DNA of 15,997 nucleotides, taken from contig CAMATO010000018.1 in the NCBI GenBank assembly GCA_945861165.1, forward strand, positions 1-15,997. The letters run 5' to 3'. Under the pieces are notes generated by a model. It saw only the letters and a program-made list of their open reading frames with translations. It had not been told where the DNA came from and did not search any database. A program made the translations under genes and the position numbers. This DNA comes from Bifidobacterium breve. Lineage in GTDB: Bacteria; Actinomycetota; Actinomycetes; S36-B12; UBA5976. Below are positions 1 to 7,567 of the stretch, piece by piece (within the stretch, counting starts at the first letter, position 1; each line of letters opens with the position of its first letter).

Positions 1-609
1 GGTCAACAATTAACCATCGCTAATCCTTACGGAACACACAGTGAACTTTTCTTACCACTTTTCGGAAAGCATCAAGCATCAAATGCTGCAGTTTCACTTA
101 CTGCAGTTGAAGCTTTCCTGGATCGACAAGTAGATCATGATTTAGTCCAAGAAGCATTTGCAGAATTTAGTTCACCTGGCAGATTACAAATTTTGAAAAG
201 AAATCCCACAATTGTTATTGACGCGGCTCATAATCCTGCTGGGATAAGGGCAACCAAACAAGGGATAACTGAATCTTTTCAATTTGATAATTTAATTTTG
301 ATTCTGGCTTTTATGGGAGATAAAGATGTAGATCAAATTTTGGAAGAACTTAAAGGGTTTGCCCAAGTGGTAATCTTGACGCAGACAAACTCTATAAGAG
401 CATTATCAGTTGTTGACTTGGCTAAAAAAGTAAAAAACATATCTCAATTTGCAACAAGAATAGAATCAAGCGATAATTCTTCAGAAGCAATAAAATTAGC
501 GATGAATGTAGCCAAAGATTTAGGAAATTCTGCCGGAATTATTGCACTTGGGTCTGTTGTTTTAGCAGGAGAAATAGGTTTATTTATAAAAGGAGGTTTG
601 AATAAATGA
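1..609 (+). CDS. folC: Folylpolyglutamate synthase / dihydrofolate synthase, C-terminal part (5' end outside window)
   Basis: FolC is a cytosolic Mur-ligase-family enzyme that adds glutamate to dihydropteroate or folates using ATP. The frame is open from base 1, and 202 residues plus the stop are visible, so the N-terminal ATP-binding domain lies upstream. Visible family landmarks are the GKHQASNAA stretch (about residues 22-30 of the fragment), SPGR (58-61) and DAAHNPAG (74-81), which are typical of the FolC/Mur ligase central and C-terminal regions. The stop TGA (607-609) overlaps the ATG of the DUF4233 gene (606) as ATGA, suggesting translational coupling. In actinobacteria folC usually sits between valS and ndk, which fits here. 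The internal TTG at 193 is not a real start; conserved FolC sequence continues upstream of it. Confidence 0.95.
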   Translation, partial: GQQLTIANPYGTHSELFLPLFGKHQASNAAVSLTAVEAFLDRQVDHDLVQEAFAEFSSPGRLQILKRNPTIVIDAAHNPAGIRATKQGITESFQFDNLILILAFMGDKDVDQILEELKGFAQVVILTQTNSIRALSVVDLAKKVKNISQFATRIESSDNSSEAIKLAMNVAKDLGNSAGIIALGSVVLAGEIGLFIKGGLNK

Positions 610-932
610 GAACTTTAGGATCATCTGTTTTAGCTTTTGAAATAATTGTTTCATTCCTTTTTATTCCAGTAGCTTTGCAGGAATCTAGTATTAACAATTC
701 GACCATTATCGCGATATCGCTTACTCAGATCTTTTTAGCAATTTTTGCCATGGGTACATTGAGTAAAAAATATGGAATCTATGTGGGGTACTTAACTCAA
801 TTTGTTTTGATTGGTGCTGGGTTCGTTGTCAGTTGGATGTTTGTATTGGGGCTGGTTTTCCTGGGTCTGTGGATTGCAGCACTCAGAATTGGGCGCAGAA
901 CTGATGAGTTAAAGGCATCAAATAAAACCTGA
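606..932 (+). CDS. DUF4233-type small integral membrane protein
   Basis: A 108-residue protein that is mostly hydrophobic, with about four predicted membrane spans (roughly residues 4-24, 32-52, 56-76 and 77-95) and a short charged, cytoplasm-like C-terminus (RIGRRTDELK...). Its size, hydrophobicity and position between folC and ndk match the actinobacterial DUF4233 family, whose biochemical role is not known. The start is well supported: a strong GGAGG lies about 9 nt upstream, and the ATG overlaps the folC stop as ATGA, implying coupled translation. The family call rests on context plus topology rather than on a catalytic motif, and no enzymatic residues can be seen. Confidence 0.8.
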   Translation: MRTLGSSVLAFEIIVSFLFIPVALQESSINNSTIIAISLTQIFLAIFAMGTLSKKYGIYVGYLTQFVLIGAGFVVSWMFVLGLVFLGLWIAALRIGRRTDELKASNKT

Positions 933-957
933 ACTCATGCTCTCAGTAGCATATAAA
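929..957 (+). promoter_or_regulatory. Possible promoter for ndk (weak -35, good -10)
   Basis: TATAAA at 952-957 matches a -10 element well. The hexamer 17 nt upstream (929-934, CTGAAC) shares only three bases with TTGACA. The -10 lies 27 nt before the ndk GTG, leaving room for a short leader holding the ribosome binding site. The DNA is AT-rich, so chance is a real alternative. Confidence 0.3.
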
Positions 958-971
958 TATTGAAATATATT

Positions 972-977
972 GGAAGG
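972..977 (+). promoter_or_regulatory. Ribosome binding site that fixes the ndk start
   Basis: GGAAGG at 972-977 lies 7 nt before GTG 985. An in-frame TTG at 970 would place this purine-rich site inside the coding region and add five residues before the usual NDK N-terminus, so GTG 985 is preferred. Confidence 0.75.
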
Positions 978-984
978 AAAATTT

Positions 985-1395
985 GTGACTGAACGTTCAC
1001 TAGTTTTAGTAAAGCCAGATGGTGTTAAACGTGGACTTATGGGTGAAGTTTTAAAAAGAATAGAAACTAAAGGCTGGAAAATAGTCGCCTTAGAATTAAG
1101 AAAACTTGATGAAAAAACAGCAGCAACTCATTATGCCGAACACGACGGTAAACCATTTTTTAAAGATTTAGTTTCATTTATTACTTCTTCGCCTCTCTTA
1201 GCAGTCGTAATCGAAGGTCCAAACGCAATTGCGGGATGGCGCCAAATGATGGGTGCAACAAATCCAGCTAACGCTTTACCGGGAACCATAAGAGGAGACT
1301 TTGCTACTGAAACTCAAACCAACGTTACTCACGGTTCAGACTCTCCTGAGTCTGCTGCACGAGAGATTGCACTCTTCTTTCCAGGCTTGAAGTAA
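985..1395 (+). CDS. ndk: Nucleoside diphosphate kinase
   Basis: A cytosolic enzyme that moves the gamma-phosphate from ATP onto other nucleoside diphosphates through a phosphohistidine. The protein is 136 residues, the normal length for the family. The N-terminus TERSLVLVKPDGVKRG (from residue 2) is the family signature, and the active-site histidine is in NVTHGSDSPE, at about His116. The GYxQ-type helix region, the IEGPNAI stretch (76-82) and GATNP (90-94) are also typical. GTG 985 is chosen over TTG 970 because GGAAGG sits 7 nt upstream of the GTG and no conserved sequence precedes it. The gene follows the DUF4233 gene after 52 nt that contain a possible -10 (952-957). It is followed after 50 nt by mreB. 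No abnormal residues are visible. Confidence 0.97.
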   Translation: MTERSLVLVKPDGVKRGLMGEVLKRIETKGWKIVALELRKLDEKTAATHYAEHDGKPFFKDLVSFITSSPLLAVVIEGPNAIAGWRQMMGATNPANALPGTIRGDFATETQTNVTHGSDSPESAAREIALFFPGLK

Positions 1396-1445
1396 CAAAG
1401 CGTAATATAAGTAGTAAATCACCAACAAATATAAAGAGGACATAA

Positions 1446-2480
1446 GTGGCAAGTTTTAGTAGAGGGTTCTTAGGACGAGACTTAGCAGTAGATCTTGGTA
1501 CCGCAAATACTTTGGTTTACGAACGAGGTCGCGGCATTGTTTTAAATGAACCTTCCGTAGTTGCCATAAATCAAAACACAGGCGGAATTGTTGCAGTTGG
1601 TACAGAAGCCAGAAGAATGGTTGGTCGTACTCCTGGAAATATTGTTGCCATTCGTCCCCTTAAAGATGGTGTGATTGCAGATTTTGATACCACTGAAAGA
1701 ATGCTTCGCTACTTTATTCAAAAAGTTCACAAACGTAGATTCTTAGCAAAACCTCGACTTGTGGTTTGTGTGCCAAGTGGAATAACTGGTGTTGAACAAC
1801 GAGCAGTTAAAGATGCAGGTTACGCAGCAGGTGCACGCAAAGTTTACATAATCGAAGAACCAATGGCAGCAGCTATTGGTGCAGGACTTCCCATTCATGA
1901 ACCGACTGGAAATATGGTTGTTGATATTGGTGGTGGAACTACAGAGGTTGCTGTTATTTCGTTAGGTGGTGTAGTGACTTCACTTTCAATTCGTACCGGT
2001 GGTGATGAATTGGACGATGCTTTAATTCAGTTTGTGAAGAAAGAATATTCATTGATGCTTGGTGAAAGAACTGCAGAAGAAATTAAAACTACAGTTGGTA
2101 CAGCTTTTCCTGTTCCAGATGAAAGTTCAGCAGAATTACGTGGTCGCGATCTTGTAACAGGATTACCAAGAACAATTGTTGTGACCGCTGAAGAAATAAG
2201 AAGAGCATTAGATGAACCATTAACAAGAATTGTTGATGCAGTTAAAACGACACTTGATAGAACTCCACCTGAGCTTTGCGGTGACATCATGGATCGTGGC
2301 ATTGTGCTAACTGGTGGAGGAGCTCTACTTAAAGGTTTAGCTGAACGTTTCAGACACGAAACTGGCATGCCAGTAACCATCGCTGAACAGCCTTTGAATT
2401 GTGTTGTTATGGGTTCGGGAAAATGCATTGAAGAGTTTGAGGCTCTACAGCAAGTATTGATCTCAGAACCACGCGGTTAA
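1446..2480 (+). CDS. mreB: Rod shape-determining protein MreB (bacterial actin)
   Basis: A 344-residue actin-like ATPase that forms membrane-bound filaments and positions the elongasome. Phosphate-1 motif: AVDLGTANT with Asp16; the EEP motif with the catalytic-type Glu138; phosphate-2 motif: VDIGGGTTEVAV with Asp160; adenosine-type loop LTGGGALLKG near the C-terminus. The length matches the family (about 335-350). The N-terminus carries a short segment, MASFSRGFLGRD, which could support membrane contact. GTG 1446 is preceded by AAAGAGGA at good spacing. A weak TATAAG (1406-1411) upstream has no convincing -35. It heads a run of mreB, mreC, mreD, PBP2 and rodA with tiny gaps. In an actinobacterium this suggests a Streptomyces-like or ancestral set rather than MreB-less polar growth. 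Confidence 0.97.
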   Translation: MASFSRGFLGRDLAVDLGTANTLVYERGRGIVLNEPSVVAINQNTGGIVAVGTEARRMVGRTPGNIVAIRPLKDGVIADFDTTERMLRYFIQKVHKRRFLAKPRLVVCVPSGITGVEQRAVKDAGYAAGARKVYIIEEPMAAAIGAGLPIHEPTGNMVVDIGGGTTEVAVISLGGVVTSLSIRTGGDELDDALIQFVKKEYSLMLGERTAEEIKTTVGTAFPVPDESSAELRGRDLVTGLPRTIVVTAEEIRRALDEPLTRIVDAVKTTLDRTPPELCGDIMDRGIVLTGGGALLKGLAERFRHETGMPVTIAEQPLNCVVMGSGKCIEEFEALQQVLISEPRG

Positions 2481-2504
2481 CCGGTTAGATCGGCTGATTT
2501 TGCC

Positions 2505-3425
2505 GTGAAAGATTCTACTCGAATTAGAACTGTGCTGTCAGTTTTGATGCTTTTGTCATTAACTTTAGTTGCACTTGAATTAAGAAATTCTGGGTTTGGT
2601 TTCACAAATTCAATTAGAATTAATACTGCAAATATTGTTTCACCGTTTCAGAAATCGGCCAGATCATTTACCGACTCTATTCAGAATTTTGGTTCAACTT
2701 GGAGAGAGATAAATACTGCTCGAGAATTAGTTAAAGACTTAGAATCAGAAAATTTAGAGTTAAAAGAAAAACTTGGTAACACAGATGAAGTTCGAAGAAG
2801 AGCAGCAGAATTAGATGCGCTTTTAAAGATTGCCGGTCTTGGTACCTATGAGATAGTTCCTGCTCGGGTTATAGCAATTGGTGCGGGGCAGGATTATTCC
2901 TGGACAGTTTCACTTGATGTCGGCACGATTGATGGAATCACTGAAGATATGACAGTTATTTCTGGACAAGGCTTAGTTGGGCGCACAATTTCAGTTACCG
3001 AGTCAACAACTTTAGTTGCACTACTAGCAGATCCATCAAGCAAAGTTGGAGCCAGAATTGGTGGAAAATCTGAACTAGGTTTTGTGAGCGGAAATGGTTT
3101 GCCTGGAGAACTTGAATTCGAAATATTTGATCCTTTAGCTGAAATTAACCAAGGTGATCGAATAGTTACTTGGGGTTCAAATGGTGGAAAGCCATTTGTT
3201 TCTGGAGTCCCAATTGGTGAAGTCATAAGTGTTAAATCTTCACCAGGGTTGCTCACTAAAAGTGCCAAAGTGAAACCTTATGTAAAACTCTCTACCCTTG
3301 ATTTGGTCAGCGTCATTGTTGAATCACCTCGAATAGATCCCAGAGATTCACTTTTACCACCGATGCCGTTTGTGCCAACACCAACGAATTCAAGTAGTCC
3401 TGCTGCTACTCCGGGTCAAAATTAA
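2505..3425 (+). CDS. mreC: Rod shape-determining protein MreC
   Basis: A 306-residue bitopic protein that links MreB on the inside with PBP2 in the periplasm-like space. One N-terminal membrane span is seen at about residues 8-26. A Glu/Leu/Arg-rich helix with coiled-coil character follows (about 65-110), then a beta-rich MreC domain (about 115-275; for example SGQGLVGRT and GRTISV). It ends in a Pro/Ser/Thr-rich, probably disordered tail (276-306). GTG 2505 is the only sensible start, yet no Shine-Dalgarno-like sequence precedes it. The frame is the same as that of mreB, separated by TAA (2478-2480) and eight sense codons. The stop overlaps the mreD ATG as TAATG. Confidence 0.93.
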   Translation: MKDSTRIRTVLSVLMLLSLTLVALELRNSGFGFTNSIRINTANIVSPFQKSARSFTDSIQNFGSTWREINTARELVKDLESENLELKEKLGNTDEVRRRAAELDALLKIAGLGTYEIVPARVIAIGAGQDYSWTVSLDVGTIDGITEDMTVISGQGLVGRTISVTESTTLVALLADPSSKVGARIGGKSELGFVSGNGLPGELEFEIFDPLAEINQGDRIVTWGSNGGKPFVSGVPIGEVISVKSSPGLLTKSAKVKPYVKLSTLDLVSVIVESPRIDPRDSLLPPMPFVPTPTNSSSPAATPGQN

Positions 3426-3949
3426 TGAACGTTTACAAATACGTTGCCTTAAGTATCACAATTTTTGTGGCAGTTATTTTTCAACCAACATTTTTTGCAA
3501 GACTGTCTTTGCCAGGGGCCACCCCTGATTTAGTAATTGTGGTTGTTTCGTGTTGGGCAATTACCAAAGGCCCAGCTGTGGGTGCGATTGCTGGATTTAT
3601 AGCCGGATTTTTAATTGATGTGGCCCCTCCAGGAAATCAATTAATGGGAATTGCCTCAATTCTGTTGGCTTTAATTGGGTATGGCATTGGAATTATTGGC
3701 AGTGGGCCAAGTAAGTCTTTGCTTAGACCGCTTGTGATATCTAGTGTTGCTGCTACCACGTTTTTCTTATTAAGAACTATCTGGGCAGTTTTTGCAGGAA
3801 ATGATCTTTCCTTAGTTAATTTTTCAACCATTTTTTTGACCCAAGGAATTTATGCCGGTGGTTTAGCAATATTTGTGTATCCAACTATCGCACTTCTTGA
3901 TCGACGACTTGGACCGGTATCCAGATCAGATGAATTAAGGATGCAATAA
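3425..3949 (+). CDS. mreD: Rod shape-determining protein MreD
   Basis: A 174-residue, very hydrophobic protein with about six predicted membrane spans (roughly residues 5-20, 34-47, 50-66, 73-92, 101-124 and 134-158), the size and topology of MreD. The GFIAGFLIDVAPPG stretch (57-70) resembles the conserved region with an Asp near the end of the third span. MreD associates with MreC and is needed for elongasome function; no catalytic role is established. The ATG overlaps the mreC stop by one base (TAATG), so translation probably depends on re-initiation, since no clear ribosome binding site is seen. PBP2 starts 4 nt after the stop. Identity rests on topology and position, because MreD sequence is poorly conserved. 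Confidence 0.88.
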   Translation: MNVYKYVALSITIFVAVIFQPTFFARLSLPGATPDLVIVVVSCWAITKGPAVGAIAGFIAGFLIDVAPPGNQLMGIASILLALIGYGIGIIGSGPSKSLLRPLVISSVAATTFFLLRTIWAVFAGNDLSLVNFSTIFLTQGIYAGGLAIFVYPTIALLDRRLGPVSRSDELRMQ

Positions 3950-3952
3950 GAA

Positions 3953-6139
3953 ATGAATGACAAAACTTTAATCAGATTAAAAATTATCAGAATAATTTTC
4001 TTGTCCTTAATGATTACTTTGGTTGGCAGATTGTTTTACATTCAAATCAACACTGGGGAAAACTTCGTAAAAGCTTCACAAAGAAACGCCTTTAGAGAAA
4101 TTTATGCCCAACCTGTTAGAGGTTTAATCCTTGATCAAGTTGGTCGACCAGTTGTCTCAAATAAATCAACTCTGATAGTAAGTGTTAATACCAGAATTAT
4201 GGAAAATACTGAAGATAAAGGCGCTGCAGTGATAACCAGACTTGCACAAAGTTTAAAAATTTCCGAGAATGATATTAGGGATCGCTTAACGGCATGTGGT
4301 GCAACAGGAGCCAAGAAACCTCCGATTTGTTGGTCTGGATCATTGTTTCAACCCATCCCAATTGCCCAGGATGTTTCCAACGTAGTTGCACTGGAAATTA
4401 TGGAACAAAGAACGTTGTTCCCAGGAGTAAGTGCAGAACTTATTGCTATTAGAGATATTCCTAAACCTTTCGGTGTGAATATGGCACACATTATTGGCTA
4501 TGTAGGACCTGTAACTGACATTGAAATACAAAATCAAAAACAAACCGGAATAGCCTCTGGAGATATTGGTTTACAAAATAATGACAGCATTGGGCGATCA
4601 GGTGTGGAAAGATTTTACGATTCTTGGTTACGAGGCAAACCCGGTGTCAAAGTCTTAGCAGTTGATAAAGCAGCCAACATTAAAGGTGTGGTTAGTGAGT
4701 CAGAACCTGACGCTGGAAAATATGTGGTTCTAAATATTGATGCCAAACTGCAATCGCTAGTAGAGGAACAACTTTCCGCAGCAATAGATCGTGCTCGATC
4801 AAAAAAATATGTGGGGGAAGCAGGAGCTGCAGTTGTTGTGGATGTAAAAAACGGAAATATTTTGGCGATGGCAACATATCCAAGTTATGACCCACGCATT
4901 TGGCTAGGTGGAATCACCAATGAACAATTTGAACTACTTTCTAATCCTCTAAACGGTATTCCCTTAATCTCTCGTGCTACTCAAGGTTTGTTTGCCCCCG
5001 CATCAATTTTTAAAGTAATCACAGCCTCTGCTGCTGCAGAAAACGGATTTGATTTAAATGGGGTTTATCAATGTCCGTCCCAGCTAGAAATTGGTAACCG
5101 AGTGTTTCGAAACTACGAGTCATTAGGATTTGGTGCGATCTCACTACAACGAGCCATTGAAGTTTCTTGCGACACTGTATTTTATGACATTGCGAACACT
5201 TTGTGGTTAAAAGATGGTGGTTTAAATCCAATCGATAATCCAAAAGATGCAATTGAAAAAATGTCTTTTGCTTATGGTTTGGGTTCAAAAACAGGAATTG
5301 ATTTACCCGAAGAAGTTAAAGGTCGCGTCGGAGGAAGAATTTTTAAACGTGAATTCTGGGACAAGAACCATGAAGTTTGGTGCGAAAGAGCCGAGAAGGG
5401 TTATCCGGAAGTAGATGCAGTTGATCCTGAACGCGGGAAAATGTTACAAAAGTTTGCTAAAGAAAATTGCACAGAAGGTATGAGGTTTCGTGCCGGCGAT
5501 GCTGTAAATACTTCTATTGGGCAAGGTGACACCGTTGTGACACCTTTGCAAATGGCTATGGTTTATGCCGCGATCGCAAACGGAGGAACTGTTTACGAAC
5601 CAAGAATTGCAAAAGCAATTATGAATGCCGATGGCTCAATTGCTGAAAAAATTGCACCAGTAGTAAAAAGTAAACTTCCTATTTCAAATGCAACACTAAA
5701 ATATATTCAAAAGTCTTTAAAATCCACCACAGTTTCAGGAACCGGTGCACCACCATTTGTTGGCTTTCCTCTATCAAGAATTCCGGTTGCTACCAAAACT
5801 GGAACTGGAGAAGTTTTAGGAAAACAATCAACTTCATGGTTTGCCAGTTATGCTCCGGCGGATAATCCGCAATACGCAATTGTGATGATGGTTGCGCAAG
5901 GGGGAACTGGATCAGGAACATCTGCACCAAGTGTGCGAAGAATTTATGAAGAGTTGTTTGGAATTAGAGGCGCAACTATTGATCCTGCTACAAGTATTTT
6001 AAAAGGTGGAGCACCAACTTCTACCTTGCCCATAATTAGAACCGATGGCTTACCAGACTATCCAGAAATAGATGAACTGTTAAATCCAACAGCCTCTCCA
6101 TCACCAAGTGTATCTAACAAAGCTGGGACAAAAAAATGA
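3953..6139 (+). CDS. mrdA: Class B penicillin-binding protein 2 (elongasome DD-transpeptidase)
   Basis: A 728-residue monofunctional transpeptidase that cross-links new peptidoglycan together with RodA. One N-terminal membrane span (about 9-31) is followed by the non-penicillin-binding pedestal domain (about 50-230) and the transpeptidase domain (about 285-670). Catalytic motifs are SxxK = SIFK (Ser351, Lys354), second motif SCD (405-407, the SxD form common in PBP2), and KTG = KTGT (615-618). The tail is Pro/Ser-rich (about 711-728). A segment of about 50 residues between motifs 2 and 3 (about 460-510) is charged and contains Cys477 and Cys506. The pedestal has Cys115 and Cys126. The gene starts 4 nt after mreD, and its TGA overlaps rodA as ATGA. 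A7 precedes the stop (6130-6136). Confidence 0.95.
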   Translation: MNDKTLIRLKIIRIIFLSLMITLVGRLFYIQINTGENFVKASQRNAFREIYAQPVRGLILDQVGRPVVSNKSTLIVSVNTRIMENTEDKGAAVITRLAQSLKISENDIRDRLTACGATGAKKPPICWSGSLFQPIPIAQDVSNVVALEIMEQRTLFPGVSAELIAIRDIPKPFGVNMAHIIGYVGPVTDIEIQNQKQTGIASGDIGLQNNDSIGRSGVERFYDSWLRGKPGVKVLAVDKAANIKGVVSESEPDAGKYVVLNIDAKLQSLVEEQLSAAIDRARSKKYVGEAGAAVVVDVKNGNILAMATYPSYDPRIWLGGITNEQFELLSNPLNGIPLISRATQGLFAPASIFKVITASAAAENGFDLNGVYQCPSQLEIGNRVFRNYESLGFGAISLQRAIEVSCDTVFYDIANTLWLKDGGLNPIDNPKDAIEKMSFAYGLGSKTGIDLPEEVKGRVGGRIFKREFWDKNHEVWCERAEKGYPEVDAVDPERGKMLQKFAKENCTEGMRFRAGDAVNTSIGQGDTVVTPLQMAMVYAAIANGGTVYEPRIAKAIMNADGSIAEKIAPVVKSKLPISNATLKYIQKSLKSTTVSGTGAPPFVGFPLSRIPVATKTGTGEVLGKQSTSWFASYAPADNPQYAIVMMVAQGGTGSGTSAPSVRRIYEELFGIRGATIDPATSILKGGAPTSTLPIIRTDGLPDYPEIDELLNPTASPSPSVSNKAGTKK
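6130..6136 (+). other. A_AAA_AAA slippery heptamer at the PBP2-rodA overlap
   Basis: Seven A residues sit as the last base of an ACA codon plus two AAA codons, directly before the PBP2 stop TGA. This is the X_XXY_YYZ form used in -1 frameshifting. A -1 slip here would read on as ATG at 6136, the rodA frame, giving a PBP2-RodA fusion. No strong downstream hairpin was found; A runs are common in AT-rich DNA, so function is unproven. Confidence 0.4.
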
Positions 6140-7326
6140 CCTATTGGAGTTCGCAGTCACCTAAAGCGCCACTTCGAAATAGAGCTAATGATTTATTTTT
6201 TATAGGTTATGACTGGATATTAATTTCTTGCGCATTACTACTTTCAATAATTGGTTCTGCTTTAGTTTATTCAGCATCAAAACAAAGACTATTTGATGCT
6301 GGATTTAACACAGATTTTTATTTGCAACGACATATTTTTAATATAATGGTGGGAATAGTGCTAGCTTTAATAGTTTCAAGATTTTCATTTAGAACTGCTA
6401 GGGCTTATGCCATTATTATTTATGGAGCTGCGGTACTTGGTCTGATACTGGTACTAATTCCAGGTGTTGGAAAATCACAAGGTGGGGCACAAGCCTGGTT
6501 AGCGCTTCCAGGAGGTTTCACTTTTCAACCAAGTGAATTCACCAAAGTTGCATTGATCACTTTGCTGGCAATGGTTTTAACAGAAAGTCGAGATTCAGAA
6601 CTAGTTCCAGATGATAGAGATGTTTTATTCGGACTAGCATTAGCAGGTATTCCAGCACTATTGATTTTGTTACAAAACGATATTGGCACGGTCATGATAA
6701 TTGGAGCCACACTATTAAGTGTGATGGTTGTTTCGGGTGTAAAACTTAGATGGATTTACGGATCTCTAAGTGCAGTTTTCTTAGCAGGATTTATTGCCTC
6801 CAAGCTCAATTTTATAAAGGATTATCAAATTAAACGCTTAGCAACTTTTGTTGATCCAACACTTGATCCACTTGGTGCTGGTTACAACACTTTGCAGGCA
6901 AGAATTGCCATCGGATCTGGTGGTTGGTTTGGGCAAGGATTGTTAAGTGGGCCCCAAACTCAAGGTAAATATGTGCCAGCACAACGCACAGATTTTATTT
7001 TTAGTGTGGCAGGAGAAGAACTAGGTTTCTTAGGTTCTGTGTTGATCATTTTTTTGATTGCCCTGATTTTGTATCGAATAACAAGAATTGCTTTGCGTAC
7101 TACTGATCGATTTGGTCGTTTGGCAGCATCAGGTGTGGCTGGATGGTTTGCTATTCAAGCTTTTGAAAATATTGGAATGAATTTAGGCATAATGCCTGTT
7201 ACCGGTGTTCCCCTACCTTTCGTTTCCTATGGTGGGTCTTCTATGTTTGTGACCTGGATGGCCTTGGGGCTAGTGGTGGCTATAGGTCGAGATATCGATG
7301 AACGAGTTAATCCCCACAATCGGTAG
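6136..7326 (+). CDS. rodA: RodA, SEDS-family peptidoglycan glycosyltransferase
   Basis: A 396-residue polytopic protein with about ten membrane spans that polymerises lipid II into glycan strands in the elongasome and pairs with PBP2. SEDS marks: FTFQPSEFTKVALI (128-141), the segment PAQRTDFIFSVAGEE (281-295) with Asp286 at the position of the catalytic Asp of RodA, and the C-terminal VPLPFVSYGGSS (358-369). The N-terminal 20 residues are polar and cytoplasmic. ATG 6136 overlaps the PBP2 stop (ATGA). It is adjacent to a class B PBP and mreBCD, which argues for RodA rather than FtsW. It is the last gene of the cluster; 390 nt without a gene follow, and no convincing terminator hairpin with a T-run was found just after it. 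Confidence 0.95.
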   Translation: MTYWSSQSPKAPLRNRANDLFFIGYDWILISCALLLSIIGSALVYSASKQRLFDAGFNTDFYLQRHIFNIMVGIVLALIVSRFSFRTARAYAIIIYGAAVLGLILVLIPGVGKSQGGAQAWLALPGGFTFQPSEFTKVALITLLAMVLTESRDSELVPDDRDVLFGLALAGIPALLILLQNDIGTVMIIGATLLSVMVVSGVKLRWIYGSLSAVFLAGFIASKLNFIKDYQIKRLATFVDPTLDPLGAGYNTLQARIAIGSGGWFGQGLLSGPQTQGKYVPAQRTDFIFSVAGEELGFLGSVLIIFLIALILYRITRIALRTTDRFGRLAASGVAGWFAIQAFENIGMNLGIMPVTGVPLPFVSYGGSSMFVTWMALGLVVAIGRDIDERVNPHNR

Positions 7327-7487
7327 TTAAAAGCACACTTAAGTACCTCTATTTGTGAGTAAATCCAACTTATTTCTCCCTAAAGCAGTTGTGCCAGGGG
7401 ATTAGTACCTAATTGCTGTGCCATACTTGAAGTACAGGTTAATCACGGAGTCACTACAACCCGAGATAAGAAACCAAAACGACTTAG

Positions 7488-7567
7488 CCGAGCAGCGGTG
7501 CTCGGTAGAACTAAAAAAAGCTAGCTGTCCCAATTTGTGAGACGAAGCGGATTTCTTTGAAGTTCTA
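7488..7567 (+). promoter_or_regulatory. Two adjacent stem-loops in the rne leader
   Basis: Stem 1: CCGAGCA (7488-7494) pairs with TGCTCGG (7499-7505), 7 bp around a GCGG loop. Directly after it, TAGAACT (7506-7512) pairs with AGTTCTA (7561-7567). Inside that, AAAG (7517-7520) pairs with CTTT (7555-7558), GCT (7524-7526) with AGC (7546-7548), and GTC (7527-7529) with GAC (7541-7543). The two helices abut and could stack. The stems are seen in the sequence; folding and function are inference. Confidence 0.5.

Noticed and set aside
970..984. TTG 970 as the ndk start
   Set aside because: It would include the ribosome binding site GGAAGG in the coding region and add residues before the conserved NDK N-terminus.
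1387..1411. TTGAAG and TATAAG before mreB as a promoter
   Set aside because: Spacing is only 13 nt, too short for a normal promoter; the -10 alone is not enough in AT-rich DNA.
2027..2428. Long minus-strand frames inside mreB, mreC, PBP2, rne, obgE and proA
   Set aside because: They lie opposite strongly conserved genes, have low-complexity or odd composition and no ribosome binding sites, so they are shadows.
2474..2483. 10-bp palindrome CGGTTAACCG at the mreB stop
   Set aside because: Too short, with no loop or T-run; most likely chance.
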